Shown here: piece after piece, positions 1 to 8,869 of the stretch
Layout: each line of letters begins with the position of its first letter
Position numbering within the stretch: the first letter of the stretch is position 1
Assembly (NCBI GenBank): GCA_937959125.1
Contig: CALGQU010000021.1
Span: forward strand, 1-43,792
DNA from: an uncultured Croceitalea sp.
GTDB lineage: Bacteria; Bacteroidota; Bacteroidia; Flavobacteriales; Flavobacteriaceae
DNA length: 43,792 bases
Direction: 5' to 3'
Translations under genes and position numbers: made by a program
The notes under the pieces: model-generated
What the model saw: the letters and a program-made list of their open reading frames with translations, nothing else
Told to the model about the DNA's origin: nothing
Database searches by the model: none

Positions 1-2
1 TG

Positions 3-134
3 GACAGCACGGACGGATTGGCCGCTGCCGTTTGCCATTTTTATAACGAAGGCCGCATTGAGGTTGGGAAAAGCTATAGCGGTTGGGCCGCTTTTGTAAA
101 ACAAAATGAGAAAAGGGTGGACAAGAAACAATAA
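3..134 (+). CDS. ruvC: Holliday junction resolvase RuvC, C-terminal fragment (5' truncated by window)
   Basis: Frame from nt 3 reads DSTDGLAAAVCHFYNEGRIEVGKSYSGWAAFVKQNEKRVDKKQ*; DxxDGLAAAVCH is the conserved C-terminal RuvC segment. Confidence 0.85.
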   Translation, partial: DSTDGLAAAVCHFYNEGRIEVGKSYSGWAAFVKQNEKRVDKKQ

Positions 135-185
135 ACAATTAGCAATGAACAATACACACTACTATAAATACCTTAATCTACTTTT

Positions 186-539
186 ATGAAGAACAATCCC
201 TTAGCTGCTAAATCCTACAAATTTGCTTTGAACATCATTAAGCTATACAAAAATTTGAACGCTAACGAGTATATCTTATCAAAACAGTTAGTCCGTTCCG
301 GTACGTCCATTGGGGCAAATGTTGCAGAAGCAAACGGTGCTATTTCCAAAGCCGATTTTAGTTCAAAAATTTCAGTAGCGTATAAAGAAAGTCTAGAGAC
401 AAAATACTGGTTAAACCTTTTAAAAGATACAGATTATTTGGAAGAATCAACAGCAGACGCCCTAATTGAAGATGCTGATGAACTCTCTAAAATTATGTTT
501 TCCATTCTAAAGTCGACACGAATAAACAAAAAGACCTAA
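186..539 (+). CDS. Four-helix bundle protein (23S rRNA intervening-sequence / S23 family)
   Basis: 117 aa; SKQLVRSGTSIGANVAEANGA...KISVAYKESLETKYWLNLL is the family signature. Confidence 0.9.
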   Translation: MKNNPLAAKSYKFALNIIKLYKNLNANEYILSKQLVRSGTSIGANVAEANGAISKADFSSKISVAYKESLETKYWLNLLKDTDYLEESTADALIEDADELSKIMFSILKSTRINKKT

Positions 540-543
540 TCTT

Positions 544-578
544 GCTAATTGCTAATTGCTAATTGCTAATTGCTAATT
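544..578. repeat. Five tandem copies of the heptamer GCTAATT
   Basis: Direct reading: (GCTAATT)x5 immediately downstream of the 4-helix-bundle ORF. Confidence 0.97.
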
Positions 579-584
579 GTCCAC

Positions 585-1721
585 ATGTCCGGAATCTACA
601 TTCATATTCCTTTTTGCAAACAGGCATGTCATTATTGTGATTTCCACTTTTCTACCAGTATGGGTAAAAAGGAAGCCATGGTACAAGCTTTGGCCAAAGA
701 GCTCGTTTTGCGTAGGGAAGAATTTAATGACGAAACGGTGGAGACCATCTACTTTGGCGGTGGCACCCCTTCGGTTTTGGAAGTGAAAGAAATAGGGTTT
801 CTCTTAAATACGATCAATGAAAATTATCAAGTAACGGGGAGCCCAGAGATTACATTGGAGGCCAATCCCGATGACCTTACGGCGACTAAAATTTTAGCCT
901 TGGCGCATAGTCCCATCAATAGATTAAGCATAGGGGTACAGTCTTTTTTTGAAGAAGATCTTAAACTAATGAACCGGGCGCACAATGCCCAACAAGCAGA
1001 AGATTGCATCACATTGGCTACCCGGTATTTTGAAAATATCTCCATAGATCTCATTTATGGAATGCCCAATATGTCCAATGGGCGCTGGCGTCAAAATATT
1101 GAAAAAGCACTCTCTTTTGATGTTCCCCATATTTCCAGCTATGCCCTTACCGTAGAGCCCAAAACGGCCTTGGCCAAGTTTGTGGACAAAGGATTGGTAA
1201 AACCCGTTGATGATGAGGTTGCCCAAGAACAATTCAACATCTTGAATGAGGTACTGACCGATGTGGGATTTGACTGTTATGAGATATCCAATTTTGGAAA
1301 ACCGGGCTTTCATTCCAAAAACAATACTGCCTACTGGTTGCAAAAAAAATATATGGGGATAGGGCCATCGGCACATTCCTATGATGGCGTAAGGAGAGGA
1401 TGGAACTTGAATAACAACCCAAAATATATAACGACCATTACCCAAGGGGAACTCCCTATGGAAGTTGAAGTGCTTTCTACCAAAGACAAATACAATGAGT
1501 ATGTAATGACGGGATTGCGAACCATTTGGGGGGTTTCCCTACTGCGTATCGCCCAAGAATACGGTGAAAAATACAAGGAATACCTTTTGTTGCAATCCCA
1601 AAGGCATATAGAAGAACAGCTGTTGTACCTAGATGGGGATACCCTTTTGACCACTAAAAACGGAAAGTTCTTGGCAGATGGAATAGCATCAGACCTTTTT
1701 ATGGTAAATTTATCAGGCTAA
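585..1721 (+). CDS. hemW: Radical SAM coproporphyrinogen III oxidase-like / heme chaperone HemW
   Basis: MSGIYIHIPFCKQACHYCDFHFS (CxxxCxxC radical SAM), YFGGGTPS, SIGVQSFFEEDL; first ATG of the conserved N-terminus is at 585 rather than the ORF-caller start at 570. Confidence 0.93.
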   Translation: MSGIYIHIPFCKQACHYCDFHFSTSMGKKEAMVQALAKELVLRREEFNDETVETIYFGGGTPSVLEVKEIGFLLNTINENYQVTGSPEITLEANPDDLTATKILALAHSPINRLSIGVQSFFEEDLKLMNRAHNAQQAEDCITLATRYFENISIDLIYGMPNMSNGRWRQNIEKALSFDVPHISSYALTVEPKTALAKFVDKGLVKPVDDEVAQEQFNILNEVLTDVGFDCYEISNFGKPGFHSKNNTAYWLQKKYMGIGPSAHSYDGVRRGWNLNNNPKYITTITQGELPMEVEVLSTKDKYNEYVMTGLRTIWGVSLLRIAQEYGEKYKEYLLLQSQRHIEEQLLYLDGDTLLTTKNGKFLADGIASDLFMVNLSG

Positions 1722-1735
1722 TAACATTATCGGTC

Positions 1736-2482
1736 ATGATCGCTACGATAAAATACAATTCCAGAAACTACAAAATTGACCTTTCCAAACCCTTGGATAT
1801 CAGTATAGCGTTACAGGGAAACGATAAGAATGTCAGTGCTTGGTATTTAAAACCACCGACGATAACGCCCCATCAAGAAGATGGGTTTGTCGGGGCCGTG
1901 GCTTCCGGGGCATCGGTCAACTTTAATAACATCTGGTTCAATCCGCATTCCCACGTGACCCATACCGAGTGCGCGGGTCATATTACCAAGCAAGTACATT
2001 CCATTAACCAAAACTTAAAACAGTTTTTCTTTCTGGCGGAATTGATTACCGTGGCACCGGAAAAAATGGGGGACGATTTTGTGATTTCCAAGAAACAGCT
2101 ACAGTACGCCTTGGGGAACAAAAAAAGAAAAGCGATTGTGATCAGGACCTTACCCAATACAGAAAGCAAGAAAAATATGCAGTATTCCCATACCAATCCG
2201 CCCTACTTACAAGAAGACGCTATCGTATTTTTGCGTACTAAGGGAGTGGACCATTTGCTATTGGATCTGCCCTCTGTGGACAGGGAGAAGGATGAGGGGG
2301 TTCTTGCCGGCCACCATGCCTTTTGGGATGTTTACGGGAGCATTAGAATGGAAGCTACCATAACTGAATTTATTTTTGTGCCCAATGCTATTGCTGATGG
2401 CACCTATTTTTTAAACTTACAGGTAGCGCCCATTGATAACGATGCCAGCCCTAGCAGACCTGTATTATATGAAATAAGTTGA
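1736..2482 (+). CDS. Cyclase family protein (kynurenine formamidase-like)
   Basis: WFNPHSHVTHTECAGHI resembles the HxGTHxDxxxH metal motif of the cyclase family. Confidence 0.75.
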   Translation: MIATIKYNSRNYKIDLSKPLDISIALQGNDKNVSAWYLKPPTITPHQEDGFVGAVASGASVNFNNIWFNPHSHVTHTECAGHITKQVHSINQNLKQFFFLAELITVAPEKMGDDFVISKKQLQYALGNKKRKAIVIRTLPNTESKKNMQYSHTNPPYLQEDAIVFLRTKGVDHLLLDLPSVDREKDEGVLAGHHAFWDVYGSIRMEATITEFIFVPNAIADGTYFLNLQVAPIDNDASPSRPVLYEIS

Positions 2483-2847
2483 TGATGAAAACAACGATAC
2501 GGCTAGAGGAAGTTATGCTGTTGCTCTTAGGGTGCTACCTATTTATGCAATTGGATTTGGCGTGGTGGTGGTTTTTTGTGTTATTGCTGACGCCGGATGT
2601 AGGCATGTTGGGCTATCTTGCTGGTAATAAAGTAGGGGCTGTTACCTACAATGTGTTTCATCACCGAGGCTTGGCTATTGTATTGTTCTTGATCGGACGT
2701 AGTTATTTGGATATGCCTATTTTGGAATTGGTAGGGATCATCTTGTTTTCCCATGCTGCCATGGATAGGATATTTGGGTATGGGTTAAAGTATGAAAAAG
2801 GGTTTAAGTACACCCATTTAGGGGAAATAGGAAATAAGAATGGATAG
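2482..2847 (+). CDS. DUF4260 family membrane protein
   Basis: LLTPDVGMLGYLAGNKVGAVTYNVFHHRGLAIVLF...SHAAMDRIFGYGLKY. Confidence 0.75.
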   Translation: MMKTTIRLEEVMLLLLGCYLFMQLDLAWWWFFVLLLTPDVGMLGYLAGNKVGAVTYNVFHHRGLAIVLFLIGRSYLDMPILELVGIILFSHAAMDRIFGYGLKYEKGFKYTHLGEIGNKNG

Positions 2848-3466
2848 TTTGGTAGAAGCGTTTTTAGGATTGATTTTGGGGGCCATACTCATGTATTGGC
2901 TCTACGGTCTGTTTACCAGAAAAAAGCGCAAGGAATTAACACAACACCAATCTACCGTAATTTTGGATAAGATCAAGAGCGTATGCAAACTAGTATCCGT
3001 AGAAGGTGATTTTGCGGAAATCTATAGGTACGAGAATATTAAGGACGGTTTTATGAGCATTTTGAGCAGCAAGAAAAAAGCCTTAGTGGTCATTAATGCC
3101 AAAGCCCAAATAGGGTACGACCTTAAAAAAATACACTTAACGGCGGATACGGATAAAAAGAAGGTGGTACTTACCCAGTTTCCGCAGCCGGAAATCCTCT
3201 CCATAGAACCGGACATCCAGTTTTATGATGTTAAGAACGGTTTTTTCAATTCCTTTTCCCCGGATGACCTTACCCAACTTAACCAAAATGCAAAACAGCA
3301 TATACGGGAAAAAATTCCGGAAAGCGGATTGATAGATACGGCCAAGAAAGAAGCCTTACAAGCCGTTTTAATAATAGAGAACATGGTACAGACCATTGGC
3401 TGGACTTTGGATTATTCCGCTTTGGAAATTGAACAAAAAGAAAAACCTTTACTAAAAAAGAAATGA
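2840..3466 (+). CDS. DUF4230 domain-containing protein
   Basis: N-terminal TM plus LVSVEGDFAEIYRYEN...KKKALVVINAKAQIGYDL. Confidence 0.7.
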   Translation: MDSLVEAFLGLILGAILMYWLYGLFTRKKRKELTQHQSTVILDKIKSVCKLVSVEGDFAEIYRYENIKDGFMSILSSKKKALVVINAKAQIGYDLKKIHLTADTDKKKVVLTQFPQPEILSIEPDIQFYDVKNGFFNSFSPDDLTQLNQNAKQHIREKIPESGLIDTAKKEALQAVLIIENMVQTIGWTLDYSALEIEQKEKPLLKKK

Positions 3467-3861
3467 TGCGTAAATTATTGATACTAACAGTTTTTGCCCT
3501 TAACACCATACCTATGATGGCACAAGAATCAAACAATACAAAGAACTTTGACCCTGCCTTTGCCCATACCGTTTATTTTTGGTTTAAAAATCCGGATGCG
3601 CCGGAAGATCGCATAAAGTTTGAAAGCGAACTCAAAAAGTTCTTGGCTACTTCAGCCTATGCAAAAACCAATTTTATTGGAACCCCACCAAAGGCCACAA
3701 GAGAAGTTGTAGATGGCTCCTTTACATATTCCCTGATCGTCACCTTTGAATCCGCCGAAGCTCAAGAAGGTTACCAAACCGAACAGCCCCATTTAGATTT
3801 TATTGCTGCCTGTAAGGATCTCTGGGAAAAAGTAATCGTTTATGATTCCAACGGTATATGA
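3463..3861 (+). CDS. Dabb (stress-responsive A/B barrel) family protein with signal peptide
   Basis: Signal peptide; HTVYFWFKNPDAPEDRIKFESELKKF. Confidence 0.75.
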   Translation: MMRKLLILTVFALNTIPMMAQESNNTKNFDPAFAHTVYFWFKNPDAPEDRIKFESELKKFLATSAYAKTNFIGTPPKATREVVDGSFTYSLIVTFESAEAQEGYQTEQPHLDFIAACKDLWEKVIVYDSNGI

Positions 3862-4214
3862 ATGTAGAAGCATTTAGGGAATACTGCATGGCCAAAAAAG
3901 GGACAACGGAATCCTTTCCGTTTGATGCGGACACTTTGGTGTTTAAGGTATTGGGTAAAATGTATGCCTTGGTGCCCTTGGAACGGCTACCGCCCCAGGC
4001 CAATCTTAAATGCGATCCAGAACGTGCCTTGGAACTTAGGGAAGTTTACGATGGCGATATCATTGCGGGGTACCATATGAGTAAGAAGCATTGGAATACC
4101 CTTTTGTTAGAACGTTTAGAGCCTAAGCACATTATGGAACTTATTGATCATTCCTACGATTTAGTGGTAGCTAAAATGCCAAAATACAAGCGGGAAGAGC
4201 TGGAAAGAAACTAA
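3858..4214 (+). CDS. MmcQ/YjbR family protein
   Basis: MNVEAFREYCMAKKGTTESFPFDADTLVFKVLGKMYAL...PERALELREVYDGDIIAGYHMSKKHWNTL. Confidence 0.88.
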   Translation: MNVEAFREYCMAKKGTTESFPFDADTLVFKVLGKMYALVPLERLPPQANLKCDPERALELREVYDGDIIAGYHMSKKHWNTLLLERLEPKHIMELIDHSYDLVVAKMPKYKREELERN

Positions 4215-4368
4215 GAATCTTTGGGATAGCTTAAATTTGTAAGAATAATTTTACTAATTTAAACGAAGGAAAATTACCATTCATCTATGGCAATCGCCTA
4301 TTAATCTTTGTAAACCAAAAATTTGCGTTTGGATGTTCCATCTTTGTAATGTATAAAAATCCCTGGTC

Positions 4369-4767
4369 ATGAACGTACTTTTTATAGAAGATGATATGAT
4401 CGAGACCATGAAGTTGCAACGTGCAATCTCTAAGTTCGACACAAAACACCAAATTACCGAAGCTAAAAACGGAGAAGAAGCATTGGATATTTTAAAGAAT
4501 ACCCCACTTCCGGATATCATCCTATTGGACTTGAACATGCCCCGTATGAGCGGTATTGAATTTTTGAATATCCTTAAAGGGGACGAACGCTTAAAGTATC
4601 TTCCTACAATTATTTTGACCACATCTGAAAATAGGACCGATTTATTGAAATGTTTTGAGATAGGGATCGCGGGCTATATCATAAAACCTTTAAAATACGA
4701 GGATTACGAAAAAAAACTTAATAAAGTTTTTGAATATTGGGAGGTTAGCGAGCTTGTCAAAGCCTAA
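4369..4767 (+). CDS. Single-domain response regulator (CheY-like REC)
   Basis: FIEDD...IILLDLNMPRMSG...ILTTSEN...YIIKPLKYEDY; all REC catalytic positions present, no output domain. Confidence 0.93.
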   Translation: MNVLFIEDDMIETMKLQRAISKFDTKHQITEAKNGEEALDILKNTPLPDIILLDLNMPRMSGIEFLNILKGDERLKYLPTIILTTSENRTDLLKCFEIGIAGYIIKPLKYEDYEKKLNKVFEYWEVSELVKA

Positions 4768-4776
4768 CAAAATTCT

Positions 4777-4822
4777 GCGTTTCACAACAATATTTTTATA
4801 TTAAGTAGTATAATTCCTACTT
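4777..4822 (+). promoter_or_regulatory. Shared two-part upstream motif, copy A (before H-NOX)
   Basis: GCGTTTCACAACAAT (4777-4791) then AAGTAG-N8-CTACTT (4803-4822); near-identical arrangement at 14176-14221. Confidence 0.7.
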
Positions 4823-4844
4823 TTAAATCATAATATTCTGTATT

Positions 4845-5387
4845 ATGAAAGGAATTGTATTCACCGAATTTTTGGAAATGGTAGAGGCTGAACATGGTCT
4901 TGAAACCGTAGATGCCATTATTGAAGAATCCGATCTTCCCTCGGAAGGTGCGTATACTTCGGTAGGGACTTATGACTTTAATGAAATGGTCCTCCTTTTG
5001 ACCTCTTTAAGTGAAAAAACCAAGCTTTCCATTAAGGATTTGCAGTATTCCTTTGGACATTACCTTTTTAACGGTCTGGTAAAATCCCACCCAGAAGTGG
5101 TAAGTAGCTATAAAAATCCATTAGGGTTATTGTATAGCATAGAGGACCACATACACGTACATGTAAAAAAACTGTATCCAGAAGCGGAGCTGCCCACCTT
5201 TAAGATTTTAGAAAAAACGGAAAAAACGCTTTCTATGATCTACTGTTCCTCACGTGGACTTTATGCATTGGCCCATGGCCTGATCGTAAAGACCTTTGAG
5301 CATTTTTCAAAGGGGGTAAAGGTAGAGTACAAATTGTTGAATGAAGCAGGAACAGAAGTCCAATTTGAGATCCATCAAAATGAATAG
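4845..5387 (+). CDS. H-NOX heme nitric-oxide-binding protein
   Basis: MKGIVFTEFLEMVE...; H104 in DHIHVHVKKLYP, P117 in ELPTF, Y133-C-S135-S-R137. H-to-P spacing of 13 and H-to-Y spacing of 29 match canonical H102/P115/Y131-S133-R135. Confidence 0.93.
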   Translation: MKGIVFTEFLEMVEAEHGLETVDAIIEESDLPSEGAYTSVGTYDFNEMVLLLTSLSEKTKLSIKDLQYSFGHYLFNGLVKSHPEVVSSYKNPLGLLYSIEDHIHVHVKKLYPEAELPTFKILEKTEKTLSMIYCSSRGLYALAHGLIVKTFEHFSKGVKVEYKLLNEAGTEVQFEIHQNE

Positions 5388-7740
5388 TACGGATATCGCA
5401 CTTTTGGAACGTGCTTTGGAGCGGGAGAAAAAAGCAAGGAAGGCGGCCGAAAGGCTGTTGGAAAATAAATCCAAGGAACTTTATGATGCCTCATTACACC
5501 TTAAAGAAGCCAATGGAAAATTGGAAGCCCTATTGCAAAAGAAGGATACCAATGTAGAAAGTGCTTTTGTGAACATTATAGATCCCTATGTGGTTATGGA
5601 TATGACCACTAAGGTTGTCAATATGAACATAAGTGCCCGTGAATTCTTGGGGTTTGACCACACCAAGCAAGATGTAATGCTTGCAGAACTGGTTCATAAC
5701 GATTATGTGGAGTATACGGCGGAATCTTTTCAAACCCTGCTACAAGTAGGGATTTTAAAGAATTACAATGTTCGTATACAAACCAAGCATGGCACAGAAA
5801 AGTATGTAAACATCAATGCCAGCTTAATATATGATGAAAAAGGCAAACCCATAGCCGCACAAGGGGTAATTAGGGATATTACCAGAGAAGAAGAAATAAA
5901 ACAATTGCTGGAGCAACAAAAGCGTCAGCAAGATATTATCGTGGAAAACTCATCTTTGGGCATTCTTCTTATTGTGGACAACCATATTGTAAAGGCCAAC
6001 CAAACCTTTACGGCACTCATGGGATATTCAGAGCTGGAACTAAAAAAAGCGACCCTGGATGATATTTCCACCATAGAAGATATTAGCCTTTACCAAGACA
6101 TTTTAGAGGATAATGAACGTGGGGAATCGGATAAATTTGTCATTATTAGGAAATTCCATAAGAAAGACGGTACTACCATTTACGGCAAAACATCGGTAAG
6201 TACGGTACGTAATGAAAAAGGGGCTATCGATTATAAGGTGGCCATGATCGATGATATTACCCATGACAAGATATCCGAGGAAAAATTACGTGCCTCGGAA
6301 GAGCGGCTTACTTCCCTTATTAGTAACCTACAGAACGGTATTCTTTTAGAGGATGAAAACCGGAAAATGGTGTTGACCAACCAGAAATTCTGTGATTTGT
6401 TCCATATTCCCTTGGCACCAGAAAAACTAAAAAGCGTGAATTGTGAACGCTCTTTGGAAAAATACAAACATCTTTTTATGGATCCGGAACATACCGTAAA
6501 AAGAATAAACCACGTCTTGCAAAAAAGGGAACTCGCCCTTTCCGATGAACTGGAATTGGTAGATGGGAGAACCTTTGAGCGCGATTATATCCCGTTGTTC
6601 ATAGATGATGTATATAAAGGCCATCTATGGAGTTATACCGATGTTTCCCTAAAAAAGAACTATCGTAAAAACCTGGAAAAACAAAAGGAAAAGTACGGTA
6701 GCATCATTGCCAATATGAATCTGGGTTTGGTAGAAATAGGGTCCAAGAACGAAATTTTATCAGTAAACAACAGGTATTCCGAAATGATCGGGATACATGT
6801 GGATGATCTTGTGGGCAGGAACGTCATGGAGGTGATGAATTTAGATGAGGGGAACAGGAAAAGAATACAGGAACAATTTGAAAAACGAAGAAACAACAAC
6901 ACGGACTCTTATGAGGTAGCGATCCGTTTGCATACCGGTGAAACCCGTCATTGGTTGATCAGTGCCGCACCACGTTATGATGAGGCAGGAAAAGTCATTG
7001 GTTCCATAGGTGTCCATTTGGATATTACCAAACAGAAAGAATTGGAGATTCAAAAACAAGCTTTGGTCAATGAATTGGAAGAAAGCAATAAGGGCTTGCA
7101 AGAATATGCGCATATTGTTTCCCATGACCTTAAATCGCCTTTGCGCAGTGTGAGTGCTTTGGCTACTTGGTTGTATGAGGATTATAAGGATAAATTGGAT
7201 GATGGTGGTAAATATAACCTGCAGATGATGGTGGAGAAAGTAGAGGGAATGGACAAACTTATTACGGGTATTTTAAAGTATTCCACCATAAACAATAAAG
7301 CCCTGGACAATACGGATGTGGATGTCAATGAAATCATTAACAGTATTGAGGAAATCATCTTTATACCCGATCATGTACGTATAAGAAGGACCAATAAATT
7401 ACCGGTAATCCGTGCAGATAAAACCAAGATCCACCAACTGTTTCAAAACTTCATTAGCAATGCCGTAGTAAATATTGATAAAAAGGACGGTTTGGTGGAA
7501 ATAGCATATGAAGAAACCGCTACCCATTGGCAGTTTAGCATAAAAGATAACGGGGTAGGAATCCCAAAGGAATACCATGAGAAAATCTTTCAAATATTCC
7601 AGTCCATTGGAAATAATGAACGTTCCACGGGAATAGGACTCTCCATAGTCAAAAAAATCATCGATATCTATCACGGAAGCATTTGGTTAGAAAGTGAAAT
7701 AGGTGTGGGAACAACCTTTTACTTCACCCTTAAAAAATAA
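5380..7740 (+). CDS. Multi-PAS sensor histidine kinase, HnoK-like candidate
   Basis: About four PAS repeats, YAHIVSHDLKSPLRS H-box, HQLFQNFISNAVVN and DNGVGIPKEY HATPase motifs; starts inside the H-NOX tail (ATG 5380). Confidence 0.9.
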   Translation: MNSTDIALLERALEREKKARKAAERLLENKSKELYDASLHLKEANGKLEALLQKKDTNVESAFVNIIDPYVVMDMTTKVVNMNISAREFLGFDHTKQDVMLAELVHNDYVEYTAESFQTLLQVGILKNYNVRIQTKHGTEKYVNINASLIYDEKGKPIAAQGVIRDITREEEIKQLLEQQKRQQDIIVENSSLGILLIVDNHIVKANQTFTALMGYSELELKKATLDDISTIEDISLYQDILEDNERGESDKFVIIRKFHKKDGTTIYGKTSVSTVRNEKGAIDYKVAMIDDITHDKISEEKLRASEERLTSLISNLQNGILLEDENRKMVLTNQKFCDLFHIPLAPEKLKSVNCERSLEKYKHLFMDPEHTVKRINHVLQKRELALSDELELVDGRTFERDYIPLFIDDVYKGHLWSYTDVSLKKNYRKNLEKQKEKYGSIIANMNLGLVEIGSKNEILSVNNRYSEMIGIHVDDLVGRNVMEVMNLDEGNRKRIQEQFEKRRNNNTDSYEVAIRLHTGETRHWLISAAPRYDEAGKVIGSIGVHLDITKQKELEIQKQALVNELEESNKGLQEYAHIVSHDLKSPLRSVSALATWLYEDYKDKLDDGGKYNLQMMVEKVEGMDKLITGILKYSTINNKALDNTDVDVNEIINSIEEIIFIPDHVRIRRTNKLPVIRADKTKIHQLFQNFISNAVVNIDKKDGLVEIAYEETATHWQFSIKDNGVGIPKEYHEKIFQIFQSIGNNERSTGIGLSIVKKIIDIYHGSIWLESEIGVGTTFYFTLKK

Positions 7741-7744
7741 GTGT

Positions 7745-8869
7745 ATGAAAATTAATCAGGCAAAAAAAATAAAAGGCGTATGGGAGTTGGACCATGTCCA
7801 TACATTGAAAAAACCCTTAGTTCTTGTCTTTGGGGACCGTTTTCTTCTAGAAGACCCATCGATCTATGGTGAGGTACGTAAAATGTACCCCCATGGCGAG
7901 CTGGTTTTTGGCTCTACTTCTGGTGAGATTTTAGGGGAAGAAGTCCTAGATGATACCATTACCGTAACGGCCATTGAATTTGCCAAGACAAGCTATCATA
8001 TTGTCAGTAGGAATTTTATGGATTATGAAAATATTGAGGATATGGGTAGGGCCATATCCAAAGAATTCGACAAAGAGGGCTTACGCCATTTGTTTGTGGT
8101 GTCCGATGGCAGTTTTGTAAATGGTAGCGGATTAATAGAAGGTTTGGAAGCAGATGATGATTTTACATCCTCTATTACCGGAGGGCTATGTGGTGATGGG
8201 GCGCGTTTTGAAAAAACCTTGGCCTCCCATAATGAAAACCCCAAACAGGGAGAGGTGGTATCCATAGGTTTTTATGGATCGTCTTTAGAGGTCTCTTACG
8301 CCAATTATGGTGGTTGGACCCCTTTTGGACCGGAACGGACCATAACACGTTCCGTGGGCAATGTGCTTTATGAAATTGATGGTCAACCCGCATTGGACCT
8401 GTACAAAACATATTTAGGGGAAAAAGCGGCAGAATTGCCGCAAGCAGCATTGTTATACCCATTGCGGGTGCAGCAATCAGAAGATTCCCAAGCTTTGGTG
8501 CGTACCATTTTAAATATTGATGAAGAACAGAATTCCATGATACTTGCCGGTGACGTACCTGTGAATTCCAAAGTACAGTTGATGATGTCCACCATGGATG
8601 ATATTGCCAATGGGGCCTGCACTGCCGCAAAACAAGCTATGGAAGGCCGCAATAAATCGCCAGAACTGGCATTGTTGGTCAGTTGTGTTGGCAGAAAATT
8701 AGTGCTGGCCGGTAGGGTAGAGGAAGAAGTAGAGGAAGTTGTGGACATCGTTGGTCAACAGGCAAAGGTCACCGGGTTTTATTCCTATGGGGAAATGGCC
8801 CCTTTTACCGGGAGCAAAGCATGTCAATTGCATAACCAGACCATGACATTAACCTTAATGAGTGAATAG
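7745..8869 (+). CDS. FIST N- and C-domain protein (NosP-family candidate)
   Basis: PLVLVFGDRFLLEDPSIYGEVRKMYPHGELVFGSTSGEIL...GGLCGDGARF...LALLVSCVGRKLVLAGRVEEEVEEV; FIST architecture; likely ATG at 7745. Confidence 0.87.
   Translation: MKINQAKKIKGVWELDHVHTLKKPLVLVFGDRFLLEDPSIYGEVRKMYPHGELVFGSTSGEILGEEVLDDTITVTAIEFAKTSYHIVSRNFMDYENIEDMGRAISKEFDKEGLRHLFVVSDGSFVNGSGLIEGLEADDDFTSSITGGLCGDGARFEKTLASHNENPKQGEVVSIGFYGSSLEVSYANYGGWTPFGPERTITRSVGNVLYEIDGQPALDLYKTYLGEKAAELPQAALLYPLRVQQSEDSQALVRTILNIDEEQNSMILAGDVPVNSKVQLMMSTMDDIANGACTAAKQAMEGRNKSPELALLVSCVGRKLVLAGRVEEEVEEVVDIVGQQAKVTGFYSYGEMAPFTGSKACQLHNQTMTLTLMSE

Noticed and set aside
544-578. Possible CRISPR array (tandem short repeats)
   Set aside because: Seven-bp head-to-tail units without spacers and no cas genes.
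966-1445. 159-aa minus-strand ORF inside hemW
   Set aside because: Fully antisense to a strongly conserved gene; no recognisable domain.
8175-8630. 151-aa minus-strand ORF inside the FIST gene
   Set aside because: Shadow ORF, low-complexity reading, no domain.
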